A stretch of 64,000 nt of DNA from Zymoseptoria tritici IPO323 (Eukaryota; Ascomycota; Dothideomycetes; Mycosphaerellales; Mycosphaerellaceae), in contig NC_018218.1 in NCBI RefSeq assembly GCF_000219625.1, positions 1-64,000 of the forward strand, in the 5' to 3' direction. The stretch's first letter is position 1, and every line of letters starts with the position of its first letter. Below the pieces are notes generated by a model. It saw only the letters and a list, made by a program, of their open reading frames with translations, was not told the DNA's origin and did not search any database. This document shows, one piece after another, positions 47,496 through 61,000 of the stretch. The position numbers and the translations under genes are program-made.

Positions 47496-48635
47496 ATGCT
47501 CGACGAAGTAGACGGAGTAGTACGAATTCCCTTAGACATCCTGGACGCGCTCTTCCGGGCAACCGAATAGCGAGCCGGCGATGCGAACGACTTCGTTATC
47601 GTTCGCGCTAACGAGGCCTAGGACCGCCGCGAGGTCTGCTATCTCTCTCGAGGATCCTAACGCCTTCGGGAACTATTTGCCGTCTCCGAGGCTCAGGCTA
47701 AGGAGCGACTAAGGCTATATATAGAGAAAGAGATAGAGACTTGTGTAAACAAGGAGGTCCGCTAGCGTATATCGCGATATTTCGAAGAGAAGGCCTGCCG
47801 ACGGATCTCGTCGGTAGTAGGAGCGGAAAGGCGGGAACAACAACGCCTACGCGCGACCTCCTTGCCTCTGCCGGCGTATACAGAGTATCCCTCCTCTACG
47901 CAGCCGGTACTAGGTAGAGCGGGTAGTAAGGAGACAGCTCCTACGTCAGGAAGAAAGCAAAAGCGGGACGACTACCGCGTATAGAGCTGCCTAGCGACGT
48001 TACCCCTTCGACACTCTCCTCGTCGAGAGAAGTACTCTAAACCTACTATAAAAGACGGGGTAGAGGAAGACTAGCTGGCGGAGAGCGACGGGGAAGAAAA
48101 CGAGCCGGAAGATAAGCAGCTGTTAAAGAAGCGTCGGAAGCCTATTTCGCTACGGTAGGTAGTAGAAAGCGACGCCGACAAAGACGCTGTTAACAACGGC
48201 AGCGACGACGGCAACAGGGAGCCTAAGGAGATCGTAGTCGCTAAGGTAAGGGCCGCCTCCTTATTCTGTCGCCTAAAAAGGTATCCGAAGTAGAGGCCGA
48301 TATAGCTTAAGGTACTAAAGGACCTACTGCTACAGAAGCGCAAGTCTAGCAAGGGGACCCTAAGATCGACTATTTCCCGTAAGACTGTAGACGAGATAAT
48401 AGGTCGAGAACCGGGAGCAGCGGCGGAAGCGAGAGAGTAGGACCCTGCGGATCCGGAGGGGAATAGCGGACTAGAGAACGCTAGAGGAGGGCTAGACCTA
48501 CCTGGAAGCGATAGAGAAGGGTTAGATCCTCCCGAGAACGCTAGAGGAGGGCTAGACCCACCTAGAAGCGACAGAGAAGGGTCAAATCCTCCCGAGAACG
48601 CTAGAGGAGGGCTAGACCTACCTAGAAGTACTAGA

Positions 48636-49010
48636 GGGACGTCGGATGTTCCGGAGAACACTAGGGAAAGACCAGACCCTCCTAGAAGCGATGGAGGAGG
48701 ACTAGATCCTCCTGTAAGCACTAGAGGGACGTCGGATGTTCCGGAGAACACTAGGGAAAGACCAGACCCTCCTAGAAGCGATAGAGGAGGACTAGATCCT
48801 CCTATAAGCACTAGAGGGACGTCGGATGTTCCGGAGAACACTAGGGAAAGACCAGACCCTCCTAGAAGCGATAGAGGAGGACTAGATCCTCCTATAAGCA
48901 CTAGAGGGACGTCGGATGTTCCGGAGAACACTAGGGAAAGACCAGACCCTCCTAGAAGCGATAGAGGAGGACCAGATCCTCCTGTAAGCACTAGAGGGAC
49001 GCCGGATTCT
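48636..49010 (+). repeat. 90-bp coding repeat of gene X, copy 2 (five sites)
   Basis: GGGACGTCGGATGTT starts at 48636, 48726, 48816 and 48906, with a variant at 48996. One unit more than in copy 1. Confidence 0.9.
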
Positions 49011-49038
49011 TAGGAAGATACTTGCTAGCCGCCCTATA

Positions 49039-49087
49039 GTACGTTAAAACCCTCCGCCCTACACTATCCGCTGCTAACTATCCGAAG
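49039..49087 (+). other. Intron of gene X copy 2, 49 nt
   Basis: GTACGT donor, GCTAAC branch point and CCGAAG acceptor are the same as in copy 1, although neighbouring bases carry RIP changes. Confidence 0.85.
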
Positions 49088-50247
49088 CCGGCGCTAAGGC
49101 CCGATATGCGGAGGGCCTCCTGCAGCTCTGCTAGCATCCTGCGGCGGCGGGCGCTATGTCTAGTGTAGAGGGAGTGGGAGGCATTTCCCCCACCTACCCG
49201 GATTACCGCCTCTAGTGTAACTTTGTTTAGGATGTCGCCGACAACGCCGGCAGCGCCGAGGACTATTACGTAAGCGCGCAAAGCCTGCGGAAAACACAGG
49301 AGGTCGACCTAGGTCTCTAGAAGCACTTCGAGAAATGCCTCGCTATCGCTTGTAGGACTATAGGAACAACCGTGATCGACGAGTAGTAAGGCTTTTTACA
49401 ACAGAGTCGAGACCTATGCCGGCGGGATAGGGACGAGGGGGAGACAGCGTTCGTCGAGGACGAGAGGTAGGAGGAGAGGTAGGAGGTGGTCGCCGTAGCA
49501 TATCGGGAGTACTATACAGCCGTAGATTGCGAGGTAGGGATCTGGCGGTCGAACTTTAAGTTTCGCTGCGCGACGGTGCGCCTAGCGGACTAGCTAGACC
49601 TCTACAAGAAGCTCCCGCCGCGAGGATCGTCGTAGACGACGGCAATAGTACTTCCGGACAAAACGCCCTCTACGAGGGGGGCCCTCTTCTAGGAGATGCG
49701 TCCGGACTAGACTAACAGACTCCCCGCCGGCTTTACGAAAGAGGACGTAGTGTAGGAGGGCCTAGGGACGGAATAGAACGCCTTTAAGCGTACGATCAAG
49801 GTAGGGAGGCGCTAGAGGAGGTTCGTAAGGGTTCTAAACCTTAACGCCCTACTCCTTATCGACCTCGGGAGGGATCTATCCTATATCCAGCACACTATCC
49901 TGCTTCCCGTCTTTGTCGCCTAGGTCTATCTTATCTGTCGAGTACGGCCGGAGATTGCGCTAACGGCCGAGCGACTCTAGAGGTGGAGGTACTACGACCG
50001 TACGCGAACCGCCGCGAAACTGTACATAGCGAACCTATAGCTCGAGATGCGCGGGTATCGCGAGCTGTCGCCAACGTAGCAGTTTGAATTCTCGGGCAGC
50101 GAGGACAGCGGGCCGCGGACGTACGATCCGAGTGTCCTGTCGTAGCCTAGCAATGCGGTCACCGACGTCGACTAGGGTTCGTCGTTTTCGACCTTTCTAA
50201 ACGACGAGGACGTAGGCGGAAGGGCTACGGAGGGACAGGATAGTTAA

Positions 50248-51392
50248 GAGGAAGCGCGGAGGAGATAAGGTCCAGCGAGTTATCCAAGTATAGATTTGAT
50301 CCGGACCGGTCCGGCTCCTCTAATTCGTCGACTGCAAACTCTAAGCCCTACGTCTTGGTTAATTAACCAAGGTAGGTCCGTGTCCGGTCGCGTGGACGAA
50401 TCGGCCGCGACGGGAGGGCCGCTGCGTCCTCCCCTGCCTATTAGCTGGCCGCAAACTCTAAGCCCTACGTCTTAGTTAATTAACTAAGGTAGGTCCGTGC
50501 CCGGTCACGTAGGCCTAGAAGCGCACTACTAAACTATCCTACCCGGACTCCTCCCTCCCTTCTACGACCTCCTCCGCGGTAATTGCCTCTATCTCCTACA
50601 TAGCAAACTCCTCCGTCTCGTCCGCCTCGACGCGGATTTCGTTAAATCCGAGTCTGCTCGAGGGTAAAACAAGCTCTTATAGATACGACATCGAAGATTT
50701 TTAATAGATAGTTCTTCTCGTAATTGCCCGGTCTCGGAGCCCGTCTTTGTTGCGAAAGAAACTGTCACAAGGTTCAGAAGTGAGGTTTTCCAAGTATGCG
50801 ACGAGCGTCGGATTCGTCTTGCTGCCCCGACTTGCCGGCAGACCCTTTACGAAGGATTTTCGGGTTTCGACCACAACTAACAACACCTGAGCAAGACATA
50901 GTACTGCCGCGGAAGAGGATAGTTAAGAGGAAGCGCGGAGGAGATGAGGTCCAGCGAGTTATCCAAGTATAGATTCGATCCAGACCGGTCCGGCTCCTCT
51001 GATTCGTCGACCGCAAACTCTGAGCCCTACGTCTTGGTTAATTGACCAAGGTGGGTCCGTGCCCGGTCACGTGGGCCCAGAAGCGCACTGCTGAACTGTC
51101 CTACCTAGACTCCTCCCTCCCTTCTACGACCTCCTCCGCGGTAATTGCCTCTATCTCCTATATAGCGAACTCCTCCGTCTCGTCCGCCTCGACGCGGATT
51201 TCGTTAAATCCGAGTCTGCTCGAGGGTAAAACAAGCTCTTATAGATACGACATAGAAGATTTTTAATGGACAGTTCTTCTTGTAATTGCCCGGTCTCGGA
51301 GCCTGTCTTTGTTGCGAAAGAAACCGTTACAAGGTTCAGAAGTGAGGTTTTCCAAGTATGCGACAAGCGTCGGATTCGTCTTGCTGCCCCGA
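50248..51392. repeat. Repeat region A, unit 2 (left part)
   Basis: Matches 7190-8334 with RIP-type differences. Palindromes read CTTGGTTAATTAACCAAG or CTTAGTTAATTAACTAAG in several copies. No gene seen. Confidence 0.72.
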
Positions 51393-51716
51393 CTTGCCGG
51401 CAGTGAGCTTGTTGTATTGGATTGTATTGTATATGAGGGTGGTGACAATACAATACGAGGGAGATACGTATTTTGGAATCCGAATAGGCTGTACGCAGTG
51501 CAAAGTTGTGGGTAGCGCGTTAACCACTCGGCTACTCGAGGCTGAAAAACCAAAGGTATATATACGAACAAATTTTCTCGACTCCTTACTCGCTGGCTGA
51601 CCCCTTCACCCCGCTTATAGCCTAGTCTCGATTAGGTTTAATATAAGAGGCTCTGTTTGGTATTCAGGGAACCGCTATGCGGAAGCAGGGTTGTGCAGCT
51701 TCTTTGCGTAAGAGGT

Positions 51717-51822
51717 GGTAATGCCCCGGCCGGTCGATCTTTGTTAGGCATTGCGTACTTTACTTAGGAAAGTGCCTAATAAATCGTCCGGTCGAGGCAT
51801 TTTTGTTTTAGGCTTTTTTTTT
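51717..51822 (+). other. Hairpin followed by a T-run
   Basis: AATGCCCCGGCCGGTCG pairs imperfectly with CGTCCGGTCGAGGCATT about 60 bp later, with a smaller inner stem (TTAGGCA / TGCCTAA). It is followed by a run of about ten T at 51813-51822, which could terminate RNA polymerase III. Role unknown. Confidence 0.4.
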
Positions 51823-51829
51823 TATTAGT

Positions 51830-52165
51830 TCGTTAATTTATTAGTTTATTAGTCCGTTAGTTTATTAGTTTATTAGTCTATTAGTCTATTAGTCTATTAG
51901 TCTATTAGTCTATTAGTTTATTAGTCTATTAGTCTATTAGTTTATTAGTTTATTAGTTTATTAGTTCGTTAGTTTATTAGTTTATTAGTTTACTAGTCTA
52001 TTAGTCTATTAGTCTATTAGTTTATTAGTTTATTAGTTCGTTAGTTCGTTAGTTTATTAGTTCGTTAGTTTATTAGTCTATTAGTCTATTAGTCTATTAG
52101 TCTGTTAGTCTATTAGTCTGTTAGTTTATTAGTTTATTAGTTTGTTAGTTTATTAGTTTATTAAT
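51830..52165 (+). repeat. 8-bp microsatellite (TTAGTYTA)n
   Basis: About forty units of TTAGTTTA, TTAGTCTA or TTAGTTCG in phase. Variation among units is mostly C/T and G/A. Confidence 0.92.
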
Positions 52166-52570
52166 CTGTTTATTTACTTGTTTATTAACTTTTATTATAA
52201 ACTAAATGCTTTTATAGCGTATCTTTAGTCTCTTATAATATCGGCTACTAATCTAGATAGTATACTCTTACTTTAATACGTCTACGTCTAAGCGCTTTTA
52301 TTACTTTTAACTATAGCTAAAGATTCTAAGTAGAACGTTAATATATCTAGAGGCTAGAATACGTCCGCTCTTATATACTAGACTATATACAACTATTATA
52401 TATAGTCTATCTATCTAATTCGCCCGTTTCTTAGGGCTTTTAGGGGTTTTTAAGCTATATTAGCTACTATATAGGTAAATAGCTAGATTTTATAACATAT
52501 TCCGAATACTACTACCGTATCGTATACTCTATATTAATATCGTTGTTATCGGATAAGTAAATACTAAGTT
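52166..52570. other. AT-rich block, no gene
   Basis: About 400 bp much richer in A and T than the rest of the window, with frequent TATA, CTAT and TTAG words, as expected of heavily RIP-mutated DNA. No frame can be recovered. A GC-richer segment follows to 52715. Confidence 0.6.
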
Positions 52571-52811
52571 ATCTAAGTAGAGAGAGGTAGCCGAAGCGAA
52601 GTCGACGTTCCGCGGGGAAAGCCGCCAAGCCACTTGTAAGTTTGAGCGACCAATCAGACGCGAGTAGCGGCCAAACCAGTTTTTTGCTGACCACCCACAA
52701 CTTTATATTGCACTGCGTGCAACAACGTGTATCTTGGCAACATACAGTGGATATCCACTATATACAACACTCTTAGACCTTATCGTCCACCACTGTTGCT
52801 TGTGAGTCTCC

Positions 52812-53102
52812 TTAAGCAGTGCAGAAGGTTGTAAAGCCGGCTGTTGTATCGCTTATAAATGAGCTTGTTGTCTGACCATCTATAGACTTCTTAATGTCCT
52901 CGTCGTCGTTAAATGCTAGTGTTGTTGCTCCGGCTCTTGTTGTCTTAATTAGAGGTCTATATGCACTGCGAAGGAACGCATAAGCCTCGATAATGTCGCT
53001 ATAGAGCTGTGAACGGCGGTAGTTAATTATATCTCTGCCGGAGCTAAATAAGCGCTTAGGGTTGTCGCTTATAAGGGGGACTAAAAGGCAGTCGAGTGCC
53101 AT
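52812..53102 (-). pseudogene. hAT transposase C-terminal remnant, unit 2
   Basis: Same segment as 8448-8777: MALDCLLVPLISDNPKRLF and DIIEAYAFLRSAY, with a few substitutions (Ser to Leu, Pro to Leu) of RIP type. Dimerisation domain only. Confidence 0.82.
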
Positions 53103-53665
53103 TCGTAAGAGGCATAGCTACTAACGGCGACGAGCCATCTACCAAGCAATAGCGTCGAATAGTAGTGTGTGTTCGCACAACGAGTGTATTCAGTGCCCTT
53201 GATCTTAAAGGAGTCCGGCTAAAGGGCCTTGTCGAATATAGCGCTGCTCTCACAGAGCGTAACATAGTCGAAGGTGCGATCCTTACGTGGTAGCAGTTGC
53301 TAGCCTACTGTCGAGGGTGTTAAGGCTAAAGATAAGGCTATGTTAATAGCAATAGTGTTGTTACGATAGTCACAAGAGCAGTGGATTAATAGCTAACTTC
53401 TTAGGTGTAGACTCTGTTTATGCAGTGCAACAATACCGGCGCAGACTCCGAATACACCTCTGAAAACACTACCTCCGAATACACTACTATAAACATAGCC
53501 CTTAAAACTATGCCTACTATTACCGGATACAGCTGTATTGTATCTAGCCGTACAGCACGACAATACAATACACTAGCCTTAAGGTAAGGATCTACGACAG
53601 CTATATATACGACAATATAATACAATACAACAAGGATACAATACAACAAGCTTACTGCTTGCCGG

Positions 53666-54594
53666 CAGACCCTTTACGAAGGATTTTCGGGTTTCGACTA
53701 TAACTAACAACACCCGAGCAAGACATAGTACTGCTACGGAAGAGGATAGTTAAGAGGAAGCGCGGAGGAGATAAGGTCTAGCGAGTTATCTAAGTATAGA
53801 TTCGATCTAGACCAGTCCGGCTCCTCTAATTCGTCGACCGCAAACTCTAAGCCCTACGTCTTAGTTAATTAACTAAGGTGGGTCCGTGTCCGGTCGCGTA
53901 GACGAATCGGCCGCGACGGGAGGGCCGCTACGTCCTCCCCTACCTATTAGCTGGCCGCAAACTCTAAGCCCTATGTCTTGGTTAATTAACCAAGGTGGGT
54001 CCGTGCCCGGTTACGTGGACATAGAAGTACACTACTAAACTTTCCTACCCGGACTCCTCCCTCTCTACTACGACCTCGCCGTCTCCTCCGCTCCGAACTC
54101 CTCTATCTCCTAGACTCCGACGTGGATTTCGTACAATCCAAATCTGCTTAGGGCGAAGGAAGATCTAATATATACGATATCGAAGATTGAAAACAGACAA
54201 TTCTTCTTGTTATAACCCGCACTCGGAGCTTGTATTAGTTTCGAAAGAACCCGTCGTAAGGTTAAGAAGTTGGGTTCTAAAAGTATACAACGAGCCTCGA
54301 ATTCGTCTGTTCGCCCCGACTAGTCGGCAGACCCTTAAGAAGGATTTTCGATAGTTAAGAGGAAGCGCGAAGGAGACGAGGTCCAGCGAGTTGTCGAAAG
54401 AGCCCTGCTCCAGACCCGTCCGGCTCCTCTAATTGGTCGACCGCAAACTCTAAGCCCTACGCCTTAGTTAATTAACTAAGGAGGGTCCGTGTCCGGTCGC
54501 TGGGACTAATTGGCGCACCGCTGAACTTCCCGCTAAGACTCCTCCCTCTCTACTACAACCTCGCCGTCTCCTCCGCTAGGATTGCCTCTATAGC
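53666..54594. repeat. Repeat region A, unit 2 (right part)
   Basis: Matches 9341-10270, with palindromes changed to TTAATTAA cores. It runs into LINE copy 3 without a boundary, as in unit 1. Confidence 0.7.
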
Positions 54595-56432
54595 CTGTAC
54601 TACGAACTGCTCTACCTCCTCCGCCTAAACGCGGATTGTATCGCTTTCCAGAGCTATGGCTGAAGTCTACCCTTCTTACGATATAGACGATGCTAGGGCA
54701 GGCCGGCTACGGATTACAGGTGTAGGCGGATTTCTCGCCTAATGCCGGGATAGGCGGATTTCCAGCCTACCTTGCCGCTAGGCGGATTTCTCGCCCAATG
54801 CCGGGATAGGTAGATTTCTAGCCCACCTTGCTGCTAGGCGGATTTCTCGCCTAATGCCGGGATAGGCGGATTTCTAGCCCACCTTGCCGCTAGGCGGATT
54901 TCTCGCCTAATGCCGGGATGGGTGGATTTCTAGCCTACCTTGCTACTAGGCGGATTTTCCGCCTAATGCCGGGATGGGCGGCCTCCGCCTAAAAGCAAAA
55001 CGGAAACTTCTAAGAATTATAGCTTTCTGCTTTCACCTCTCGTATCTCGCGCACATAGCTAATTTTAAAGATTCTAAGAACACGGAGAGTAACTCTAGTA
55101 TAAGAAGTTCCTTTCTATATGTCTATATTTAATTTGAGATCGTTATTGTAGTATCAAAAAAGGTCGAGAAACTTAAGGTGTCGCTGCTAGACTATATGTC
55201 GGAATTTCTGTTTTAGCTTCTACACCTTGGGCGGATTTCTAGCCCACCTTGCCGCTAGGCGGATTTCTCGCTTAATGCCGGGATAGGTAGATTTCTAGCC
55301 CACCTTACCGCTGGGCGGATTTTCCGCCTAATGCCGGGATAGGCGGATTTCCAGCCTACCTTGCCGCTGGGCGGATTTCTCGCCTAATGCTAGGATAGGC
55401 GGAGAGCTGACCCAGCAGCCGAACACGTAAGCGGCATACACCTCCTACTCGACGCTTAAGAACAGCTACCGCAGAAACCTCTACGGACATAGAAGTCCTA
55501 CGATATAAGAGCCTGCGACGCTAGCGCTACTACGTGCAGCTTTGTTACGCTTTCTACTAGGTGCCCGATAAGGAGGGGGTAGTACTAAATGTAGGTAGGA
55601 ATTACTACGACGGGAGAGCACTGCACTACGTCGTCGAGCTCCTCGTTAGCAAAAATACATAGATAGCGAGTCTAATATAGATTTAACAGCCTACAGAGGA
55701 CAGCTCGGGTACGAGAACGGCACAAGGGAGAACAGATTAACGAGAGTAGGGCGGAGGAGGAGGAGGGAGAAGACGTAGACATAGGAGATTCGAAAGCGAG
55801 ACGGTAAGGCAACAGACGAGACCGGAGACGAGCTAGGCGAAGGGAGAGGAAGACGGGAGGATGAAGAGGATATAGGCCTAGTAGGACAGGATAGCATCGA
55901 GATAAGGACGATATAACGATGCCTAGAGAGGACGATATAACGATGCCGGGGACAGCCTATTCTCGGACTAGGGAGTGGAGGAAGAGACGACGAGCAGGAC
56001 GAGTAAGTACGGAGGGGAGGGTAGCCCTTTATACTACTACCTCGTCGAGTGTAACGATTCTAATCAAGCCGTAGACCCCGGTAGACGGCGAGATAAGAGG
56101 ATGGCTATCGACAATAACTATCGACGATCGTAAGGCTAACCCTACTCGTAATTGTAAGAAGGACGACTATACCCCGGCCCTATAAGAGCCGGATGTATTC
56201 CCTCCTCTCTAGAGCCTCGCTACTATCCGTTTACGCTCTTAGCCTCGGTTTTCCTCTACGGTAGAGACTTCGAACTATCCGTAAGTACTCTCTGCCTAGG
56301 TTGCCCTCTCCTTCGAGTGCCTCCTACTACCAATCCCGACTTGTTACTTCGCCGACCTCTCCCTCGACGTTCCTCGTAGCTTCCTCCTCCCCTCTACCCT
56401 CGGCGTCGCCCTCTCTGCCCTCTAACCTTCGG

Positions 56433-58091
56433 ATGTTATCCAAACCGTCGACGAGCGCGGTACGGCCCTAGGAAGGTCTGACGGCCTTTGCGGACGCCCT
56501 CTGGGAGCTCTATAAGGGCATTATCCCGTACGGCGGCGAGATCGACTACTTTGGTGTCCTAAGGAACAAGACCGGACATCCCGACATAGAAGGACGATAC
56601 TACCGCACCTTCGAGTACAAGAAGTGTCGTACAAACAAAAGGCGTACTGTTAAGGCGTAGATTAAGAGCGTTACTGCGGAAATCGGCTAGTCGAGACTTA
56701 TACTTATAGCGCAAACGATCCTAGACTAGCTTCGTAACTGTAGTAAGGATACAGCCTAGCTCGTTGCCTAGATTAAAGATCGACTAGAGGAGCCGGTAAC
56801 CGCGCTAGCAAAGCGAGCACTCGAGTCCGAGTCTTCGATCGAGACTGCGTCCGCGGATTGTCGGTTAAGGAAGACGATCCAGCGTAAGGAGGACGTATTC
56901 CTAGATATTGTCTCTACGGATCTTCCTTCTACGAGCATCCCTTCGACGAAGATTCCGTCGACGAATCTTCCTTCTACGGACATTCCTTCTACGGATATTC
57001 CTTCTACAAGGCTCCCTACCGATATCCCTTTAACTAGGCTGCCTTCTATCGACATCCCTTTAACAATCCCTACTGTCCTTGTCCCGGAGACCGACCCTGC
57101 CGCGATTCTAGTCGACCCTGTACTGAAGCCTATTATATAGATACCCTTCTTTTAGAAATACGCTGAGGCCTGCCTGATCTGCGTAGCGAAGGAGACGAAG
57201 CGATTAGTTAACCGCCTCCTGTATACCCTAGGCGAAGGTCCTTCTTATCGCTTAGACGAAGGTCCTCCTTATTACTTAAGTAAAAATCCTCCGGACCCTC
57301 CTAGACCTAAAGACAGCGCGAGCGAGCACTAGAAGGAATCGAGACCCGCTACGAACAGAGCCCTACCGCCTGGCCGGAACGACGCGCAAGCGGAGTCGAT
57401 CGAGGAGAGACGGTAGAGGAAGAGTCTTCTATACTATTCCGTCGAGGAGAAGCGCGGAGGGAAGAGTGTTCCTCCCGAGGTACGACCCTACGACCTCTTT
57501 CCTAGTAAGGACTACAACCTTCTCTCGCCCTTTTCTACAGCATCCGTCCCTCCTCCCCTTATGCCCTCTCCGGACACGCCCTCTCCTACAAAGGCGAAGG
57601 AGCTTACTCCCTTTCCGTTCTCTTCGTCAGGACGGTAGAGGCTGTAGATCGCGGACCTAGCCGCGCGTGCCGAACTGGTAACGCCCTCCCTAAAAGCGAA
57701 GACCTTCCGGATTCTCTCCGCGGAGCCGAAGCTACAAACGAAACCGACCTCTCCTTTAGCGGACTGTAAGCGGAAACTACTCTAACCCCGCTTCGTAAAC
57801 CTTCTTAGGAGATCGTCTACGGATTAGGTCCGCGAGTTCGTTAATCGCTATTAAGAAGCCGATAACAAATTCAAAAGGTAAGTAGTGCGGTAGAAGGCGA
57901 AGAGTGCCAGCGTCTTCGACGAGTTTAAAGCCGAGCTAATATAGTAGGGGCTAGAAGAGGAGCCGGCGGGACGGGAGGATAGCCTAGGCTCGAAGAGAGA
58001 GACTCGAGGAGCATCCTCTAAGAGAGAGAGTCGAGAGGCATCCGGGGGAGGCGAGTCCTCTCGCGGGTCGCGAGACTAGGAGGAATGCTAG
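56433..58091 (+). pseudogene. Telomeric LINE copy 3 ORF1
   Basis: ATG 56433 to TAG 58089-58091, 1659 bp as in the other copies. First Cys of the CxxC pair has become Tyr (TGC to TAC). The PST repeat remains. Multiple TAG and TAA codons. Confidence 0.82.
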
Positions 58092-61000
58092 GATTGGATA
58101 TATTAACATCCGGGGCTTAGGGGATAATAGGTGGCCGATCCTAGCGGCGCTAATTAACAACGACGTCCTCGACTACCTCTTTATCGTCGAGACCTAGTTC
58201 GTCGAGCATAAGAAGCGCTAAGCGGATTACCGCGTAATTGCAACTACAGTAAAGCCCGATACGGTGCTAAGAAAGGGTCGCTTGGGCTGTAGGATTCTAG
58301 TAATAGGGACGGTACGCACGCGAAGTTAGCTTACCGGCGAAGCGCAGATTATTAGGACGGACGCTATAACCCTACCGACGGACTAGGGAACAATTAGTAG
58401 AGTCTACTTTCCCCCTAAGCGGAAGCCGGATGAGGTCCGGTCTACGCTCGAGGCGGTTGCCGGCTCGGATGTCGTTCTCGGAGATATTAACGTCCGCTTT
58501 AGTAAGATGTCTCTCTAGAGTAGGAAGGCGTTGCTGCTTCCGAGACGGAAGGTCGTCTTGCGATAGATCAAGGACTCCGCGATAACCTATCTAATGCCGA
58601 TCTAGGAGCTGATTACGATTGCGGACGCCGTGTGCGAGAAACAACTAACGACTGACTACTACTTTGTCCGCCGGACGCTGCCGTATACGACGCTAGCTCT
58701 ACTGCGACCGACGGAGAAGATAAATACCGACTATGTCTACTAGCTCTACCTCTAGCTAGACCCGACTACAGGTACTCCGGGTAGATTAGCCGTGCCGTAT
58801 TAACTTCGATGCTATGCGATAAGCCGGCTAAACGACGACGATACGGCGTAGGCGCTCTGCTATAGCTGGGAGAGAAGGGCGCGGCATCGACGGCATCTGT
58901 ACTATATGAGCGCCGATGTAGATAAGCAGAATGCGGAAATCGTGTTGCTCTGCTAGCAGGTAAGCGAAGCCGTACTAGGACTCGCCTCTACGCGTCGTCG
59001 AAATCGTCCTCTAGGTAGACGAAAGGCGGAGGATATAAGTAACGGAGGCGGAGAGAAGAAGAATAGAGACGGAGAGAAGAAGGATAGAGGCGGAGAGAAG
59101 AAGAATAGAGGTAGAGAGAAGAACGACAGGCCTCGAAAAGCGATAACAGACCCGAAGCGAAAGCAAGCCGAGGATAATAACAACGCTACTTGCAAGCTAA
59201 AGCGGCTACGCCGCTGTAGTAAGAAGAAGAAGGACTAGCGTCTTAAGGCGATAGCAAAGCCGAATCCGGACGCTGATAGCGGGACGCTCGAGACAGTCCG
59301 TCTCTATAAGAGAGCGTAGCGCCGCGCGAACGAGAATATACCGCTAGTGCCGACCCTGGCGGGGAAGGCGAAAGGGATAACGGCAATCGACGAGGTTACG
59401 GAGGGATTTGCCGGTCGATTCGTCTCGATGGTAACCCTCCCGGTATAGGAGATGTTTCCTGTCGACGATCGATCCGCCTCGCTCTCCTTCTTAATTAACG
59501 AGATAATGTAGGAGCTTACCTACTAGGATGCTACGAAGGCCTACGGAAACGATAGGGTACATATCCGTCTAATAAAAACCCTCGCGACGACGAGCTTCCT
59601 CCAGATCCTAGCCGCCCTCTACAATTCCTATCTCCGGAATAGTAAGACGCCGCGGAGCTGGAACGAAACTGTCGTCTGTCTGGTCGTCAAGGACAAGACC
59701 CGACGGGAGGATAGTACAATGCCGGCGAAGGACGCTAACAACGTTCATCCGATCTCGCTAGTAACGATGTTTCGAAAGGTCTTCGAGCGCCTACTCCTCC
59801 GGCGCTTTAATAGTAGGACATAGGCGAGGATGCATCCTAACTAGGCGGGATTTCGAAGTTACTACTCTACCGTAACGAACGCCGCGGTCGTCTACGCCCT
59901 TCTCGAATCGAGCCGGATTATATACACTATGTTCCTCGATTTTTAAGCCGCCTTTAACGTCGTAGATCATGTACTGCTCGCGGACGTTCTACGCCGGCGG
60001 AGATGTCCGGAGAACATACTAGCTCTAATTACGAGCCTCTACTTTTTCGACGTCTGGTCCTTTGTCGTTTCGGATTGTACGGCTTCTCGGTAGTTTCCGC
60101 AGACGAGGGGAGTTCTACAGGGCTTACCCCTCTTGCCCTATCTGTTTAATATCTTCATCGATAGCTTGCTCGAGGACTTAAATCGACCTAGGACACTTAC
60201 CCTAGCCGGCTCTTCCGACGTAATGCCCGCGGCGCCGCCGATTCCTCGCGCGCTATTCTTCGCCGATAATAGTGTTCTCCTCGCTAGCGACTTAGACGAG
60301 GTACGTATACTAATCCAGATCCTCGAGCGCTAGTCCTCCGCTAACCACATCGCCCTAAACATTAAAAAATGCGCCTATCTAGCACTAGCGTCTTCGTAGG
60401 AGGCGATCTACCTCTTTAGTGCAGAGGTACCGAGGAGAGAGGTATATACCTACCTCGGATTTCCCGTAACGGCGCGAGGGATTGACTTAAGGAGGCACCT
60501 TAAGAGCCGGCTCGAATAGGCCGGGAAACGAAGCGACTTCCTGACCCTCGACGCGGACGGTTAGGGCTTCGCGCATTGCCTACGAGTCTATCGGTAGTAT
60601 CTCGTACTAATGTTCGAGTATAGCGCGCCTCTCCTCGCAGCGTTTGCCGAGGACTCTCCTAAGTTCTGGGACGAGACGACTAAGGACGTTACGAAGCTAA
60701 CGAAGTAGATCTCGGGTTATGCTTCTAACCCTTACTTTACTCGCAATCTCCTAGGAATCTCTGCCCTACCCTCGCGATTTAAGGCACTAAAAACTGGCTT
60801 TTAGGTCGTAAAGAAGCACGCTCCGGAAGAAAGTCCGCTGCGGAAGTTAGGATTACTAATCTGGAAACCTAAAGCGTTCTTCCGGCGCTTAATAGAGGAC
60901 AAGCTCTACAAGAAGTACCGTAAGACACCCGAGTCCTAGCCTCGCGACCGAAGCCTTAGCGAAGACCGCCGTTCTGTCCAGCGGTTCCTGCGCTAGGAGA

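Larger units (their letters stand above)
47496..50247 (+). pseudogene. Gene X copy 2: unknown proline-rich repeat protein, RIP-damaged
   Basis: ATG 47496 to TAA 50245-50247 with intron 49039-49087. Same architecture as copy 1, but 147 bp longer (49 codons), from one more 90-bp repeat unit and extra DPP-containing segments. More TAG codons than copy 1, for example at the DPP region and throughout exon 2. The intron donor, branch point and acceptor are unchanged. Function unknown. Confidence 0.75.
51496..52715. mobile_element. Candidate nested element with imperfect CAGTGCAA ends
   Basis: The extra segment begins CAGTGCAAAGTTGTGGGT and ends with the near-inverse ACCCACAACTTTATATTGCACTG minus its outer bases, so it may be a second hAT-like element inside the first. 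The 8 bp on each side (GCTGTACG, CGTGCAAC) do not match, so either the duplication has decayed or the boundaries are wrong. Inside are a hairpin, an 8-bp microsatellite and a very AT-rich block. No coding sequence. Confidence 0.45.
51401..53657 (-). mobile_element. hAT-type transposon, unit 2 version, 2.26 kb
   Basis: Same insertion site and same 8-bp duplication CTTGCCGG (51393-51400 and 53658-53665) as in unit 1, so it is the same insertion event duplicated with the unit. It is 1.27 kb longer: extra sequence lies at about 51460-52727. Transposase C-terminal remnant at 52812-53102 (minus). Confidence 0.9.

Noticed and set aside
51516..51534. A functional tRNA gene on the minus strand
   Set aside because: Only the D-arm/box A part matches; no clear anticodon arm, T-arm or box B follows, so it is listed only as a tRNA-like motif.
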